Of a stretch of DNA of 64,000 bases, positions 1-8,095 are shown in pieces. The translations under genes and the position numbers were made by a program. Location: the NCBI GenBank assembly GCA_963760405.1, contig CAVXCV010000004.1:620001-684000 (forward strand). The letters run 5' to 3'. Source of the stretch: RYN-230 sp963760405. Lineage in GTDB: Bacteria; Actinomycetota; Actinomycetes; Streptosporangiales; Streptosporangiaceae. Numbering within the stretch: position 1 is the first letter of the stretch; the number at the start of each line of letters is the position of its first letter. Under the pieces are notes generated by a model. That model saw only the letters and a program-made list of their open reading frames with translations, ran no database searches and was not told where the DNA came from.

Positions 1-1
1 C

Positions 2-1075
2 GGCCAGCTGCTGGGCCGGGGCGCCTCGGACGACAAGGGCCAGGTCCTGCTGCACATCCTCGGCCTGCGGGCCTGCCTGGCCGGGGGCGGCCGGCCAGCG
101 CCCCCGGTGTCGCTGACGTTCCTGATCGAGGGTGAGGAGGAGTCTGGCTCGCCGCACTTCGCCGACCTGCTGCGGGCCCGGGCCGGGCGGCTGGGCTGCG
201 ACGTGATCGTGATCTCCGATACCACCATGTGGGCGGCGGATGTGCCGTCCATGTGCACCGGCATGCGCGGCCTGGTGGACGCGCAGATCGACCTGCGCGG
301 CGCCGCCACCGACGTGCATTCGGGCTCGTTCGGCGGTGGCATGCCGAACCCGCTGCACGCGCTGGCCGCCCTGCTGGCGGCCCTGCACGACGGCGAAGGC
401 CGGGTCACCCTGCCCGGGTTCTATGACATGGTGCTGCCGCTGACCGCCGTGGACCGGGAGCTGTTCGCCCGGCTGCCGTTCGATGAGAAGGCCTGGCTGG
501 CTGATGCGGGCGGCAGCCACGCGACCGCGGGCGAGGCGGGATACAGCACGCTGGAGCGGATCTGGGCCCGGCCGACCGCGGAGATCAACGGCGTCTGGGG
601 CGGCCACACCGGGCCGGGCACGAAGACCATCGTGCCCGCCGAAGCGCACGCCAAGGTCTCCTTCCGGCTGGTCGCCCACCAGGAGCCAGCCGACGTGGCC
701 GAGGCGCTGCGCACGTTCGTGGCGGCCCGGACCCCGCCGGGTATCGAGGCGACCGTGACGTTCGGCGGCCCCGGGGTACGGTCGGCCTTCTCCCCGCTGC
801 ACTCGCCCGCGGTGCAGGCGGCCAAGCGGGCGATGGAACGCGCGTTCGGCCGTGAGGTGCTGTTCACCCGGGAAGGCGGCAGCGGGCCGGAAGCCGATCT
901 CACCGACATCCTGGGCGCGCCGCTGGTGTTCGTCGCGGTCGGGCTGGACGAAGACCGGATCCATGCCCCCAACGAAAAGGTGGACATGGACCTGCTGCTC
1001 CGCGGGGCCGAGTCGGTGGCTTACCTGTGGGACGAACTGGCCGCGGACCGGGCCCACCGCGCGGCACAGCGGTGA
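2..1075 (+). CDS. M20-family dipeptidase/deacetylase, 5' truncated by window edge
   Basis: Zinc-dependent M20 metallopeptidase that would cleave dipeptides or N-acyl amino acids in the cytoplasm. The frame is open from base 2, so the N-terminus lies outside the window. The first residues carry the metal-binding stretch GRGASDDKGQ, followed by the EGEEESGS motif (general-base Glu plus metal-ligand Glu) and a C-terminal metal-ligand His in the IHAPNEK motif. The lid/dimerisation domain lies between. Its stop overlaps the GTG start of nudC (GTGA), so the two are probably co-translated. Substrate cannot be told from sequence. Confidence 0.9.
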   Translation, partial: GQLLGRGASDDKGQVLLHILGLRACLAGGGRPAPPVSLTFLIEGEEESGSPHFADLLRARAGRLGCDVIVISDTTMWAADVPSMCTGMRGLVDAQIDLRGAATDVHSGSFGGGMPNPLHALAALLAALHDGEGRVTLPGFYDMVLPLTAVDRELFARLPFDEKAWLADAGGSHATAGEAGYSTLERIWARPTAEINGVWGGHTGPGTKTIVPAEAHAKVSFRLVAHQEPADVAEALRTFVAARTPPGIEATVTFGGPGVRSAFSPLHSPAVQAAKRAMERAFGREVLFTREGGSGPEADLTDILGAPLVFVAVGLDEDRIHAPNEKVDMDLLLRGAESVAYLWDELAADRAHRAAQR

Positions 1076-2118
1076 CCGGGGCGCAGCACCCGGACCGGGG
1101 GGCGAATCCGGCCAGGCAGCTGGTCGTGACCCAGCTGGGCGCGAGCCAGCTGGGGGCCACCCAGCTGGGCGGGCTGGTGCTGGCCCGCAGCGGAGTGGAC
1201 CGGATGGGCGACCGGCGCGGTGATGACGAGTGGCTCGCCGCGGCCTGGGCCGATCCGCGGACCCGGGTGCTGGTCCTGCACGGCGACCGGGCGCTGGTCC
1301 GGTTCGGTGACGGCGCGGCCGAGCTGATTCTGGTCCCGCCGGGCGAGGCTCCGGACGGCCAGACGGGACAGGCACTGCGCTGCCTGCTCGGTGTGGACGC
1401 TGCCGGGGTTGCCTACTTCGGCGTGCTGGCCCCGCCCGCCGGGCGCCCGGCCGCGGAACGGCCCTTCGGGGAACGGCCTCATGGGGCACGGCCCGCGGTC
1501 CGGCTGGCCGCGCTGCGGGAGGTGGCCGCGCTGCTCAGCGACCGGGACGCGGGCCTGTTCACGCACGCGGTGGCGCTCGGCAACTGGCACGCCACGCACA
1601 CGCACTGCCCGCGCTGCGGCACTCCCACCGAGCCGATCCTGTCCGGGCACGCCCGGCGCTGCCCCAAGGACGGCAGTGATCACTTCCCGCGGGTCGATCC
1701 CGCGGTGATCATGCTGGTGACCGACCCGGCCGACCGGTGCCTGCTGGCGCGCAACCGGCAGTGGCCGGAGCGGCGGGTCTCGGTCCTGGCCGGCTTCGTG
1801 GAGCCCGGCGAATCGCTGGAGCTCGCGGTGATCCGTGAGGTCAGCGAGGAGACCGGGATCACGGTCAGCAGTGTCCGGTACATGGGCAGCCAGCCGTGGC
1901 CGATGCCACAGAGCCTGATGCTCGGCTTCCGCGCCGTGGCTGCTGGCGACCTGGCCGTGCACGTGGACGACGAGGAGATCGCTGAGGCCTACTGGTTCAG
2001 CCGGGACGAGCTGCGGGCCGCGATGGCCGCGGACCAGATCCGGCTCCCGCCGCCGGTCTCGATCGCGCATCAGCTGATCGAGTCCTGGTATGGCGAGGAA
2101 CTGCCCGGCACCTGGTAG
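1072..2118 (+). CDS. nudC: NADH pyrophosphatase NudC (Nudix, zinc ribbon)
   Basis: Hydrolyses NAD(H) and, in characterised homologues, removes NAD caps from RNA. The protein has an N-terminal domain, a four-cysteine zinc ribbon (HCPRCG ... RRCPKD), the Nudix box GFVEPGESLELAVIREVSEE and the NudC-specific SQPWPMPQS motif after it. I take the GTG at 1072, which overlaps the upstream stop; an earlier in-frame ATG at 1027 would lie inside the peptidase gene. The first 30 residues contain four copies of a CAGCTGG-headed 15-bp unit (1117-1176), giving QLVVT/QLGAS/QLGAT/QLGG, an extension not needed for the fold. About 348 aa, slightly longer than usual for that reason. Confidence 0.92.
   Translation: MTGAQHPDRGANPARQLVVTQLGASQLGATQLGGLVLARSGVDRMGDRRGDDEWLAAAWADPRTRVLVLHGDRALVRFGDGAAELILVPPGEAPDGQTGQALRCLLGVDAAGVAYFGVLAPPAGRPAAERPFGERPHGARPAVRLAALREVAALLSDRDAGLFTHAVALGNWHATHTHCPRCGTPTEPILSGHARRCPKDGSDHFPRVDPAVIMLVTDPADRCLLARNRQWPERRVSVLAGFVEPGESLELAVIREVSEETGITVSSVRYMGSQPWPMPQSLMLGFRAVAAGDLAVHVDDEEIAEAYWFSRDELRAAMAADQIRLPPPVSIAHQLIESWYGEELPGTW
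1117..1176 (+). repeat. In-frame 15-bp tandem repeat, four units, in nudC
   Basis: Four consecutive 15-bp units each begin CAGCTGG and encode QL-x-x-x pentapeptides near the N-terminus of NudC. The unit length is a multiple of three, so copy number can change without breaking the frame. Confidence 0.85.
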
Positions 2119-3084
2119 TTACGCTGGCGGGCCGAGCTGCCGGACGGCTTCGGCCTCGTCCACGCCGGGCGCGGCGACGACCGCGATGACGGGGGTGTCC
2201 AGACCCTGCGCCTGGTACTCGGCGATGCGCTCCCGGCAGTAGCCGGGCGGCCCGTGCACGACCAGGTCGTCGACGAGCGAGTCGGGGATCGCGGCCAGTG
2301 CGCCCTTGCGGTCGCCGGCCGCCCAGGCCTGCTGCATAGGGTGCAGTTGCGGGCCGCGGCCGAGCCAGTCATGGAACGCCGCGTACGCGGGCACGGTCAG
2401 GTAGGCCGCGATCATGCGGCGGCCGATCTGCCGGGCTACCTCCGCGTCCGGGGTGGGGCAGACGAAGATGCGGGCGATGAGCTCGCAGCCGGGCCCGGCG
2501 ACGTCCCGCACCTTCGGCACGTCCGCCGGGGCGAGCCAGTTCGTGATCGCCCCGTCGGCCAGCTTGGCGGCCAGAGTCACCATGCCCGGGCGCAGCGCGC
2601 CGAGGGCCAGCGCGGGTGGCGTCTGCGGCGGCGGGTCGAGCCGGAAGCCGCGGATGGTGAACGAGCTGAACTCACCCGTCACCTTCTCCCCGGCGAGCGC
2701 GCTGCGCAGGAAGCTCAGCGTGTCACGGGCCCGCTGGTACGGCCGCTCCAGCGCGATCCCGTTCCAGTCGGTGACCACGGCCGGTGAGGACACGCCGATG
2801 CCCAGCACGAACCGGCCCGGAGCCAGGCTGGCCAGGGTCGCCCCGTCCATGGCCAGCAGCGCGGGCCCGCGGGTAAAGATGCCGGCCACCGCGGTGCCCA
2901 GCCGCAGCTCACTGGCCCAGCCGGCGGCCAGCGCCAGCGGAGTGAACGCGTCGGTGCCGCTGACTTCGCTGGACCAGGCGTCGGTATAGCCCAGGGCGGG
3001 CAGTGCGGCGACGAGGTCCTGCTGGGCGGGCAGCGGCATGCTGCGCAGTGGGAGCGTGATGCCCCATCGTGGCGTTGGTCCCAC
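2119..3084 (-). CDS. LLM class F420-dependent oxidoreductase
   Basis: Luciferase-like (LLM) TIM-barrel oxidoreductase, 321 aa, expected to use cofactor F420 or flavin; substrate unknown. It opens RWGITLPL and has the family's LGTAV strand and the RFVLGIGVSSP phosphate-binding region. It starts at a GTG at 3084. Its stop directly abuts the nudC stop, so the two genes converge with no spacer. This is one of three LLM oxidoreductases in the window (others at 12548 and 35434). The family is clear; F420 rather than FMN dependence is inferred from the actinobacterial setting. Confidence 0.85.
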   Translation of the reverse strand: MGPTPRWGITLPLRSMPLPAQQDLVAALPALGYTDAWSSEVSGTDAFTPLALAAGWASELRLGTAVAGIFTRGPALLAMDGATLASLAPGRFVLGIGVSSPAVVTDWNGIALERPYQRARDTLSFLRSALAGEKVTGEFSSFTIRGFRLDPPPQTPPALALGALRPGMVTLAAKLADGAITNWLAPADVPKVRDVAGPGCELIARIFVCPTPDAEVARQIGRRMIAAYLTVPAYAAFHDWLGRGPQLHPMQQAWAAGDRKGALAAIPDSLVDDLVVHGPPGYCRERIAEYQAQGLDTPVIAVVAAPGVDEAEAVRQLGPPA

Positions 3085-3177
3085 AGTTACCTCCGGTAGT
3101 TCGCGCCCATCAGGGCATGGGCCATGGCAGGATGCCCGGCATGGACGTGGATAGCGCTGACACGCCGGCCGGTGCGT

Positions 3178-3897
3178 ATGTCTTCTGGTGATCTCAACCT
3201 GGAGGCGGTGTTCGGCCGGTCATCGCCTGACGATGCCTTTGCCGCGGTGCTGACCGAGGCGCGGATGGTACTGGCGGAGATCGGCAGCCCGCTGCAGGCG
3301 GAGTTGTGGGGCTCTGACATCCTGGCCGCGCTGGGCGGGGTGCGCAGCGCGGCCGCCCAGGCCATGGTGCCCGCAGCAGAGCGCAGCGGCACCGCCGAGG
3401 CCCTGGCCATCCTGCGGGTGGTCGGCGCGCTCGGCCCGGCAGAGCTGGGCACGGCCGCCACTGAGGCGGCGGGCAGGCTCGCCGCGCGCGGTATCCCGGA
3501 TGCGCCGTGGGCCGCGGAAGTGGGCTCCCCCGTGCCCCGGGAGTCCTGGCGGTACGGGGATGTCAAGGGCCTCCAGGACGCCGTGACCCTGAGCTTCGAG
3601 TACACGGCCGGCCGGCACGTGGTGTCCATGCTGCTCGATCACTCCCGGGGCGGCGGCATCAAGAACGTATGGGTGGGCGAGGCCGGCGATGTGCTTGACC
3701 GTACCAAGGCCATGGCGGCTGAGGATCCCGGCATGCTGTTCGAGATGATCAGCCTGGCGGACGCCCGGGTCCGGGCGGACCGGGCCATCGCCGCGGGAGA
3801 GTGCCCGGACCAGCCCGATGAGGTGTCCAGCGTGGCCTCGACCCGGGCCATCCTGCGGGCCCGGGTGGCCCTGCTCGGGACGCTGGACGCTGGCTGA
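3178..3897 (+). CDS. Conserved actinobacterial protein of unknown function
   Basis: About 239 aa starting at the ATG at 3178 (an in-frame ATG at 3124 would add 18 residues that look non-coding). Mostly helical N-terminal half, then a better conserved core with YGDVKGLQDAV and a strand-like VVSMLLDHSRGGGIKNVWVG. Similar proteins with a YGD...LVDH...GGI core occur in actinobacteria as hypothetical proteins; I know of no function. No signal peptide or membrane segment. It is divergent from the LLM oxidoreductase gene, about 90 bp apart. Confidence 0.75.
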   Translation: MSSGDLNLEAVFGRSSPDDAFAAVLTEARMVLAEIGSPLQAELWGSDILAALGGVRSAAAQAMVPAAERSGTAEALAILRVVGALGPAELGTAATEAAGRLAARGIPDAPWAAEVGSPVPRESWRYGDVKGLQDAVTLSFEYTAGRHVVSMLLDHSRGGGIKNVWVGEAGDVLDRTKAMAAEDPGMLFEMISLADARVRADRAIAAGECPDQPDEVSSVASTRAILRARVALLGTLDAG

Positions 3898-3920
3898 CTG
3901 GATAACGTCGCACGTAAACG

Positions 3921-3933
3921 AGAGCAGTGCTCT
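3921..3933. promoter_or_regulatory. Palindrome AGAGCA-G-TGCTCT, candidate operator 1
   Basis: Perfect 13-bp dyad AGAGCAGTGCTCT whose right edge touches the -35 box of the promoter upstream of the deazaflavin oxidoreductase. A related dyad lies downstream of the -10 box; centre-to-centre spacing is 52 bp (about five helical turns). Confidence 0.6.
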
Positions 3934-3961
3934 TGACTTGTACTAGCGTTCTCGACATACT
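3933..3961 (+). promoter_or_regulatory. Sigma-70-type promoter of the Ddn-like gene
   Basis: TTGACT at 3933-3938 and CATACT at 3956-3961, separated by exactly 17 bp, about 44 bp before the ATG at 4005. It lies in a locally AT-richer stretch between two palindromes, as expected for a repressed promoter. Confidence 0.6.
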
Positions 3962-3971
3962 GCTCTTATGA

Positions 3972-3986
3972 GAGAGCGATGCTCTC
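3972..3986. promoter_or_regulatory. Palindrome GAGAGC-GAT-GCTCTC, candidate operator 2
   Basis: 15-bp dyad GAGAGCGATGCTCTC in the expected transcribed leader, 19 bp before the start codon and just before the AAGGAG ribosome-binding site. It shares the AGAGC/GCTCT arms with the dyad at 3921-3933, consistent with one dimeric repressor bound at both sites. No repressor gene is adjacent. Confidence 0.6.
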
Positions 3987-4004
3987 GAAATCTAAGGAGC
4001 AGCC

Positions 4005-4460
4005 ATGAACGCCAGCCCGCAGTCCCGCTACCTCGAGCCGACCGGCGTGGACCGCATCTTCAACCGCACCGTCGGGATGCTGACCAGGGCCGGGATCAGC
4101 ATCATGGGATCCCGGGTGCTGGCGGTCCGGGGCCGCAAGAGCGGTGAGTGGCGGACCACCCCGGTCAACCTGCTGACCGTGGCCGGGGTCCACTACCTGG
4201 TGGCCCCGCGCGGCCAGGCGCAGTGGGTGCGGAACCTGCGCGCCGCCGGAGAGGGCGAGCTGCGGGTGGGCCGCCGGGTGGAGCGGTTCACCGCCACCGA
4301 GCTGGCCGATGCGGACAAGCCGCCGGTGCTCCGGGCCTACCTGAAGCGGTGGGCCTGGGAGGTCGGCCGGTTCTTCGAGGGCCTCACCGCGGATGCCACG
4401 GACGAGCAGGTGGCCGGCATAGCCCCGGGATTCCCGGTTTTCCGGATCACCCTGATCTGA
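4005..4460 (+). CDS. Ddn-like deazaflavin (F420)-dependent nitroreductase family protein
   Basis: 151-aa split beta-barrel protein of the family that includes mycobacterial deazaflavin-dependent nitroreductase Ddn. The diagnostic RGRKSGEWRTTPVN (phosphate/F420 contact) is near residues 42-55, followed by YLVAPRGQAQWVRNLRA. Strong AAGGAG ribosome-binding site six bases before the ATG. Its promoter is flanked by two matching palindromes, so expression is probably inducible. Natural substrates of these proteins include quinones and fatty acids; none can be assigned here. Confidence 0.85.
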   Translation: MNASPQSRYLEPTGVDRIFNRTVGMLTRAGISIMGSRVLAVRGRKSGEWRTTPVNLLTVAGVHYLVAPRGQAQWVRNLRAAGEGELRVGRRVERFTATELADADKPPVLRAYLKRWAWEVGRFFEGLTADATDEQVAGIAPGFPVFRITLI

Positions 4461-4465
4461 AGTCC

Positions 4466-5687
4466 TTACCCAGTGAGGGCGAGCGTGCGGCCGGAGACGT
4501 CCAGCAGCCGGTGGTAGCCGCTGGCCGCGGGAAAGGTCGCGACCGGGTCGCGCACCATGGCCCGCGGCCCGTCCGGCCCGGCCAGCACCGTGCCCTCGGC
4601 GCCCACCGCGACCAGGGTGGCGTCCAGCCGGAGCAGCACCGGGCCGTCCCGCCGGGCGGAGATGGCACACCGCCCGGCCCGCAGCCCGTCGAGCACCGCG
4701 TCCGGGCCCTCACCCGCACACTCCACCCAGGTGGTCGGGGTACCCGGCGGGGCGTCCGAGCCCGGCCGGTGCCAGTCGCTCCCGCCCACCGGCACCGCGG
4801 CCGGATCCCAGGCCAGCCACCAGGCCAGCGGCGCGGTCCAGTGCGGGTCCAGCCAGCTCCAGTGCCACACCTCGGCCAGCGGCGGCCGCCGCCGCATCGG
4901 CTGGATCCAGCTGACGTGCCCGCCGATCGGGTGGTTGACCGACAGCAGCCCGCCGCCCCGCTCGGTGGCATCCAGCCAGGCGTCGGCAGGCTCGCGGAAG
5001 TCGATCCAGCCGACGTCGCCGAGCGCCCCGGCGTGCCCGGCCTCGGTGGTCACCTCCTGTCCCGGGATGAGCGTGATCCCGTACCTGGCCGCGGCGCAGG
5101 GCAGTTCCGGATGATGGCTGATCGTGTTGTGGTCGGTGATGGCCAGGAAGTCCAGGCCCTGCTCAGCGGCGAAGCAGGCCAGCTCGGGCACGGTCTGCGC
5201 GCCGTCGGAGTGCACCGTGTGCGCGTGCAGGTCGCCGGCCAGCCAGCGGTGGCCGGCCCGGGCAGGCAGGTCGCGGCGGGGGGGCCGGGCCGCCAGCCGG
5301 GGTGGCGCGGCGGGCGCGGGTGCCACGGCCAGCCGGGCGGGGCTGCTGGTCACCTCGGCGGTCATCGTGTACGGCACACCCTCGGCGGGCAGCCGGTACA
5401 GGCCGAGCATCACCTGCCAGGTGCCCGGCTCCAGCTCGCCCGGCAGGTAGCCCGGGGTGGCCCGGCTGGGGTGATCACGAACGAGTCCCGGGCCCCGCCG
5501 GACCAGCCGCGGAAGCCGGCCGGGCTGAGGCAGCCCAGATCCAGCACGGCCGCGGCCCGGCCGTAGCTCGAGCTCGACCCGCAGCGCGGCGCGATCCGGG
5601 CGGCACCTCCACCGGCAGGTAGTGCCAGACCGAGGCACACCGGTCATCTGGGGTCAGCCGGCCGCGATGCCGTGTGGTGCGGGTCAT
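4466..5687 (-). pseudogene. CehA/McbA-type PHP metallophosphoesterase, N-terminal part frameshifted
   Basis: The C-terminal two thirds is an intact PHP domain with DLHAHTVHSDG, AITDHNTISHH, a metal-ligand SVNHP and GGSDWH, typical of CehA/McbA-like metallohydrolases. The N-terminal beta-sandwich is conserved but spread over all three frames: start MTRTTRHRGRLTP at 5687, then RAALRVELEL, then AAVLDLGCLSPAGFRGW, then back to GYLPGELEPGTW. That needs about three indels between 5480 and 5650. It could be a true pseudogene or poor sequence; the PHP half shows no stops or motif loss. Left alone, only a truncated protein would be made. Confidence 0.75.
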
Positions 5688-5722
5688 GCTCCTACCGAAT
5701 CAGATGCGGGGACCTTCGGCCA

Positions 5723-5757
5723 TTGACACGGAATTCAACACCCGTAGAATTCAACAC
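5723..5757 (+). promoter_or_regulatory. Promoter with 11-bp direct repeats upstream of the ABC exporter operon
   Basis: TTGACA at 5723-5728 and TAGAAT at 5745-5750 (16-bp spacer) form a near-consensus sigma-70 promoter, unusual in DNA this GC-rich. Two copies of GAATTCAACAC (5731-5741 and 5747-5757), repeating every 16 bp, overlap the spacer and the -10 box. This is a plausible operator for the TetR regulator at the end of the operon. The first gene starts at 5829. Confidence 0.6.
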
Positions 5758-5828
5758 ACGATGAGTTAGTGCGACCGGGCGTACCGGGACAGCGCTGGGC
5801 GGGCGAGAGGCCGGAAGAAGGCACGCTG

Positions 5829-7217
5829 ATGTGGGCGATGATCGTGAAGGAGTTCCGGCAGCTGCGCCGCGACCGGCGGACGCTGGCGATGATGATCGTG
5901 ATGCCGGTGCTGCTGCTGGTCGTGTTCGGCTATGCGGCCAGCTTCGACGTGGCGACGATCCCCACAGTGGTGGCGGGCCCGCTGGCCCGGCAGGTGCCGG
6001 TGCACCGCGCCATTCCACGTGGTGGACCGGGCGCCCGCGCAGGGCGCCGCCTGGGCCCAGCAGCAGCTACGGGACAACCGTGACGGCGCGGCCGTCGCGC
6101 TGGTCACCGGGAGCAGGGCCGTCGTGCTGGTGGATGGCAGCCAGCTGTTCACCGCGCGGGCGGCGCTGACGCGCTGGCCGTGGAAGCGGCTGGCCCGGCC
6201 GTCGGCACTGTGGGTCCGCGGGCGGAGCCGGGTTGGCGGGCGCGGCGGGACTTGCACGGGGCGCGCCCCAGGTCACGATCTTCTACAACCCCGGCGCTGA
6301 AAACGTCGTACATCATGATCCCCGGGCTGGCCGGCGTGGTCCTTGTCTTCGTCGGCATCATCATCACCAGCCTCGGCGTGGTACGCGAACGGCAGACCGG
6401 CACGCTGGAGCAGCTCGCGGTCATGCCGCTGCGCCCGCGCGACGTGTTCCTGGGCAAGATCGTCCCCTACTTCGCGGTGGCCGCGGTCGACCTGGCCGTC
6501 GTCCTCGGGGTCGGCGTCGCGCTGTTCGGGGTGCCGTTCCGCGGCTCGTACGCGGTGTTCGCGCTGGGCGCGCTGCTGTTCCTGTTCGTCACGCTCGGCC
6601 TCGGCGTGCTGATCTCCAGCGTGTCGGAGAACCAGGGTCAGGCCATCCAGCTGGCGTTCATGTTCACCCTGCCGCAGGTGCTGCTGTCCGGGCTGATCTT
6701 CCCGCTGTCCTCGATCGCGGCCGGGGTTCGCTGGATCTCCTACCTGCTGCCACTCACCTACTTCAACGAGATCTCCCGCGGGGTGATGCTGCGCGCGGAG
6801 CCGATCGGGCCGCTGTGGCAGCCGTTGGCGTTCCTGGCCCTGCTCGGCCTGATCGTCGGCAGCCTGGCGATTCTCCGGTTCCGCCGGTACCTGTCGCCCG
6901 CCGGCCCGGGCGCGGTGCTAGCCCGGGGGGACGACCCCCCGGAACCCCCCGGGATCGCTCGCTCGGCGGGGATACGCCTTCGGCGCACCCCCCCTCGCCA
7001 GCCGATAGCCCGGGGGGACGACCCCCCGGAAGCCCCCCGGGATCGCTCGCTCGGCAGGGATACGCCTTCGGCGCACCCCCCCTCGCCAGCCGATAGCCCG
7101 GGGGGACGACCCCCCGGAACCCCCCGGGATCGCTCGCTCGGCAGGGATACGCCTTCGGCGCACCCCCCCTCGCCAGCCGATAGCCCGGCGTCAGCAGGCC
7201 CGGCGGGGTCCCGGTGA
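5829..7217 (+). pseudogene. ABC-2 type exporter permease (YhhJ/YbhS-like), multiply frameshifted
   Basis: Membrane subunit of an ABC-2 drug or lipid exporter. It starts MWAMIVKEFRQLRRDRRT at 5829 after a GAAGAAGG ribosome-binding site. The conserved extracellular part continues in other frames: FHVVDRAPAQGAAWAQQQL, then AVEAAGPAVGT, then VTIFYNPG, then LKTSYIMIPGLAGVVLVFVG. About four indels therefore lie between 6000 and 6300. The membrane half after 6300 is intact in one frame (ERQTGTLEQLAVMPLRPRD and five or so membrane helices). The natural C-terminus would be near 6895; beyond it the frame runs through a 264-bp repeat array to a stop that overlaps the next start. Confidence 0.75.
6919..7185 (+). 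repeat. Three-copy 87/88-bp tandem repeat with G/C-run hairpins
   Basis: Copies begin at 6919, 7006 and 7094, with a partial fourth at 7181. Each holds a perfect hairpin CCGGGGGG-ACGA-CCCCCCGG and a second GC-rich segment containing ATACGCCTTCGGCG. Periods are 87, 88 and 87 bp; the extra base in copy 2 changes the reading frame, yet no stop appears. Similar G/C-run repeats are common between genes in actinobacteria. There are no spacers, so this is not a CRISPR array. It sits between permease and ATPase and could act as a partial terminator or mRNA stabiliser. Confidence 0.85.
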
Positions 7218-8095
7218 GTGCCACGCTCCCGCCGGACCGGGGCGGATGGGGCACCGACGGGGTTTCCGTTGCGGGGAACGGCTGGCTAGCCCTCGATCAG
7301 GTCACCTTCCAGGCGGTGCCCGGCCAGGTAAGCGCGGTCGTGGGCGGGGACGGCGCGGGCCGTAGCACCTTGCTGCGCTGCCTGGCCGGGGCGCTGGCGC
7401 CCAGCTCCGGGGTGGTGCGCCGGCCGCCGCGGCCGCAGATCGGCTTCCTGCCCGCGGGCTCGGGCATCTACCCGGACCTGACCGTGGCGGAGAACCTGGC
7501 GTTCCGCGCCGCGGCCTACCGCATCCCGGCCGCGGTGGCCAGCGAGCGCGCCACCGGGTACCTGGAGCGGGCGGGCCTGCGCGCGGCGTCCGGCCGGCTG
7601 GCGGGCCAGCTGTCCGGCGGGATGCGGCAGAAGCTGGGCGTGATCGCCGCCATGCTGCACCGGCCCGCCCTGCTCGTGCTGGACGAGCCGACCACCGGGG
7701 TGGACCCGGTGAGCCGGGCGGACCTGTGGTGGCTGATCGGGCGGGCCGCGGCCGAGGGCGCGGCGGTGGTGCTCGCCACCAGCTACCTGGATGAGGCGCA
7801 GCGCGCGGTCCAGGTGCTCGCCCTGGACGCCGGCCGCCAGCTGGCCGCGGGCACCCCGGAGGAGATCGCAGCGGGGATGCCGGGCACGTTGCGGGTGACC
7901 GGGACGCGGCCGCCGGGCGCGGCCGGGCAGCGGGCCTGGCGCCGCGATGGCCGCTGGCGGGTCTGGTCGCCGCCGGGAGCCGCGGCTCCGCCGGATCCGG
8001 CGGCCCAGGTCATCCGGCCGGACCTGCAGGACGCGGTGACCGTCGCGATCCTGCGCCGGGAACTCGCGGGAACGGACGGAGGTGGCGCGCGATGA
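7214..8095 (+). CDS. ABC exporter ATPase with degenerate nucleotide site
   Basis: ABC-type ATP-binding subunit, 293 aa, GTG start overlapping the upstream stop (GTGA). The fold is complete, but three ATP-site residues are replaced: Walker A is GGDGAGRST with Arg50 instead of Lys, the Q-loop glutamine is Ala81 (FLPAGSG), and the H-switch His is Ser190 (ATSYLDEA). The signature LSGGMRQ (133-139) and Walker B LLVLDEPTTGVD are canonical. Expected to pair with the next gene product, whose losses are complementary. Such a subunit would bind but barely hydrolyse ATP at its own site. Confidence 0.9.
   Translation: MSATLPPDRGGWGTDGVSVAGNGWLALDQVTFQAVPGQVSAVVGGDGAGRSTLLRCLAGALAPSSGVVRRPPRPQIGFLPAGSGIYPDLTVAENLAFRAAAYRIPAAVASERATGYLERAGLRAASGRLAGQLSGGMRQKLGVIAAMLHRPALLVLDEPTTGVDPVSRADLWWLIGRAAAEGAAVVLATSYLDEAQRAVQVLALDAGRQLAAGTPEEIAAGMPGTLRVTGTRPPGAAGQRAWRRDGRWRVWSPPGAAAPPDPAAQVIRPDLQDAVTVAILRRELAGTDGGGAR

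Noticed and set aside
4148..5566. 472-codon plus-strand open frame
   Set aside because: Covers the Ddn-like gene in a wrong frame and the PHP gene antisense; no recognisable domain.
6919..7185. CRISPR-like periodic repeat
   Set aside because: Units are contiguous with no unique spacers, period 87 bp, no cas genes.
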